From Bryobacterales bacterium (GTDB lineage Bacteria; Acidobacteriota; Terriglobia; Bryobacterales; Bryobacteraceae), in the NCBI GenBank assembly GCA_003139735.1, contig PLGA01000125.1, positions 1-5,043 of the forward strand: a stretch of 5,043 bases of DNA, read 5' to 3'. The stretch's first letter is position 1; each line of letters starts with the position of its first letter. Made by a program: the position numbers and the translations under genes. The notes under the pieces are model-generated. The model was given only the letters and a program-made list of their open reading frames with translations, searched no databases and was not told the origin of the DNA. This document shows, one piece after another, positions 4,725 through 5,043 of the stretch.

Positions 4725-5043
4725 CAATGGCGTGCGCGGGCTTCCTTCCGCCCCAATTGCAATGCCGCCATGTCGATATCGAACCAGCGCTGGCTCTTCA
4801 CTTTGCCGCGCAGCGCGCCGACGACGAACTCTTCCTCGAGAGGGTTGGCGGCTTCGAGCAGCGCGCCCAGCATGACGATGTTGGCGGCCTTCGCGGCGCC
4901 CAGTCCATCGGCCAGGCTCGTGAAGTGCATGGCGATCGTGCGGACGCCGGGGCGCTGGCAATCTTCGGGAAACTCCGCCGCGTTGTAGAGCACCACGCCG
5001 CCCGGTTCCACCGTGGGCAGGAACTTGCGCAGCGAAGGCTCGT
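4724..5043 (-). CDS. 2-oxoacid:ferredoxin oxidoreductase gamma subunit, C-terminal part
   Basis: The frame is open to the right edge of the window, so the N-terminus is missing; about 106 residues are visible of a subunit that is usually 180-200 long. The readable part, from EPSLRKFLPTVEPGG onward, matches the pyruvate/ketoisovalerate oxidoreductase gamma domain: a strand-turn VEPGGVVLYNAAEF, the FTSLADGLGAAKAANIVMLGALLEAANPL helix in which the conserved N-I-V-M-L-G stretch is clear, and the closing basic helix ALQLGRKEAR. This family (KorC/VorC/PorG/IorB type) forms the gamma subunit of enzymes that oxidise 2-oxoacids to acyl-CoA with ferredoxin as electron acceptor, using TPP in partner subunits. 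Which 2-oxoacid is used cannot be told from this fragment; the alpha and beta genes probably lie beyond the edge. vapB follows after 18 bases. Confidence 0.75.
   Translation of the reverse strand, partial: EPSLRKFLPTVEPGGVVLYNAAEFPEDCQRPGVRTIAMHFTSLADGLGAAKAANIVMLGALLEAANPLEEEFVVGALRGKVKSQRWFDIDMAALQLGRKEARARH

Noticed and set aside
4356..4988. Plus-strand 210-codon ORF over the vapB and oxidoreductase genes
   Set aside because: It is Arg/Ser-rich without domain features, and the opposite strand encodes clear AbrB and oxidoreductase gamma sequences.

Overview
The window is a high-GC (roughly 60-65 %) bacterial chromosome segment. The gene content and protein style suggest an acidobacterium of the Solibacter/Bryobacter kind: an HpnI-like hopanoid glycosyltransferase, an ECF sigma factor paired with a four-helix membrane protein, a secreted TPR protein, and a VapBC pair next to a 2-oxoacid:ferredoxin oxidoreductase gamma subunit. 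This assignment is inference; no rRNA or other marker gene is present. I see no tRNA, rRNA, CRISPR array, insertion sequence or phage gene.

Layout. The left arm reads rightward. It starts with the C-terminal two thirds of an HpnI-like GT21 glycosyltransferase (1-738, cut by the window edge). About 450 bases without a convincing gene follow (739-1191). Its left part holds overlapping inverted repeats and its right part is AT-richer, with a 14-bp perfect palindrome and a small hairpin. Then comes a coiled-coil protein of unknown function (1192-1883) whose reading frame is split: one C too few in the run at 1464-1467 puts the second half in the -1 frame. A very short hydrophobic ORF with a good ribosome binding site (1894-1947) follows and runs into the 3' end of the opposing gene.

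Everything from 1921 to the right edge reads leftward. In order of transcription these are: the C-terminal part of a 2-oxoacid:ferredoxin oxidoreductase gamma subunit (4724-5043, partial); a VapBC toxin-antitoxin pair (AbrB-type antitoxin 4448-4705, PIN-domain toxin 4044-4451, ATGA overlap); an ECF-type sigma factor (3446-3970); a four-helix membrane protein that overlaps the sigma gene by 14 bases and has a near-perfect Shine-Dalgarno site (2860-3459); and an exported TPR protein (1921-2829).

How the genes may work together. The sigma factor and membrane protein look like one translationally coupled signalling unit, with the membrane protein the obvious candidate for a sigma-restraining partner. 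The TPR gene may share that operon or use its own promoter just before its ATG. A 9-bp perfect inverted repeat over the vapB start is the best regulatory site in the window and is a likely autoregulatory operator. I found no clear new multi-gene system. The points most worth checking are the frameshifted coiled-coil gene, the vapB operator, the sigma/membrane-protein pair, and two possible (near-)leaderless promoters.
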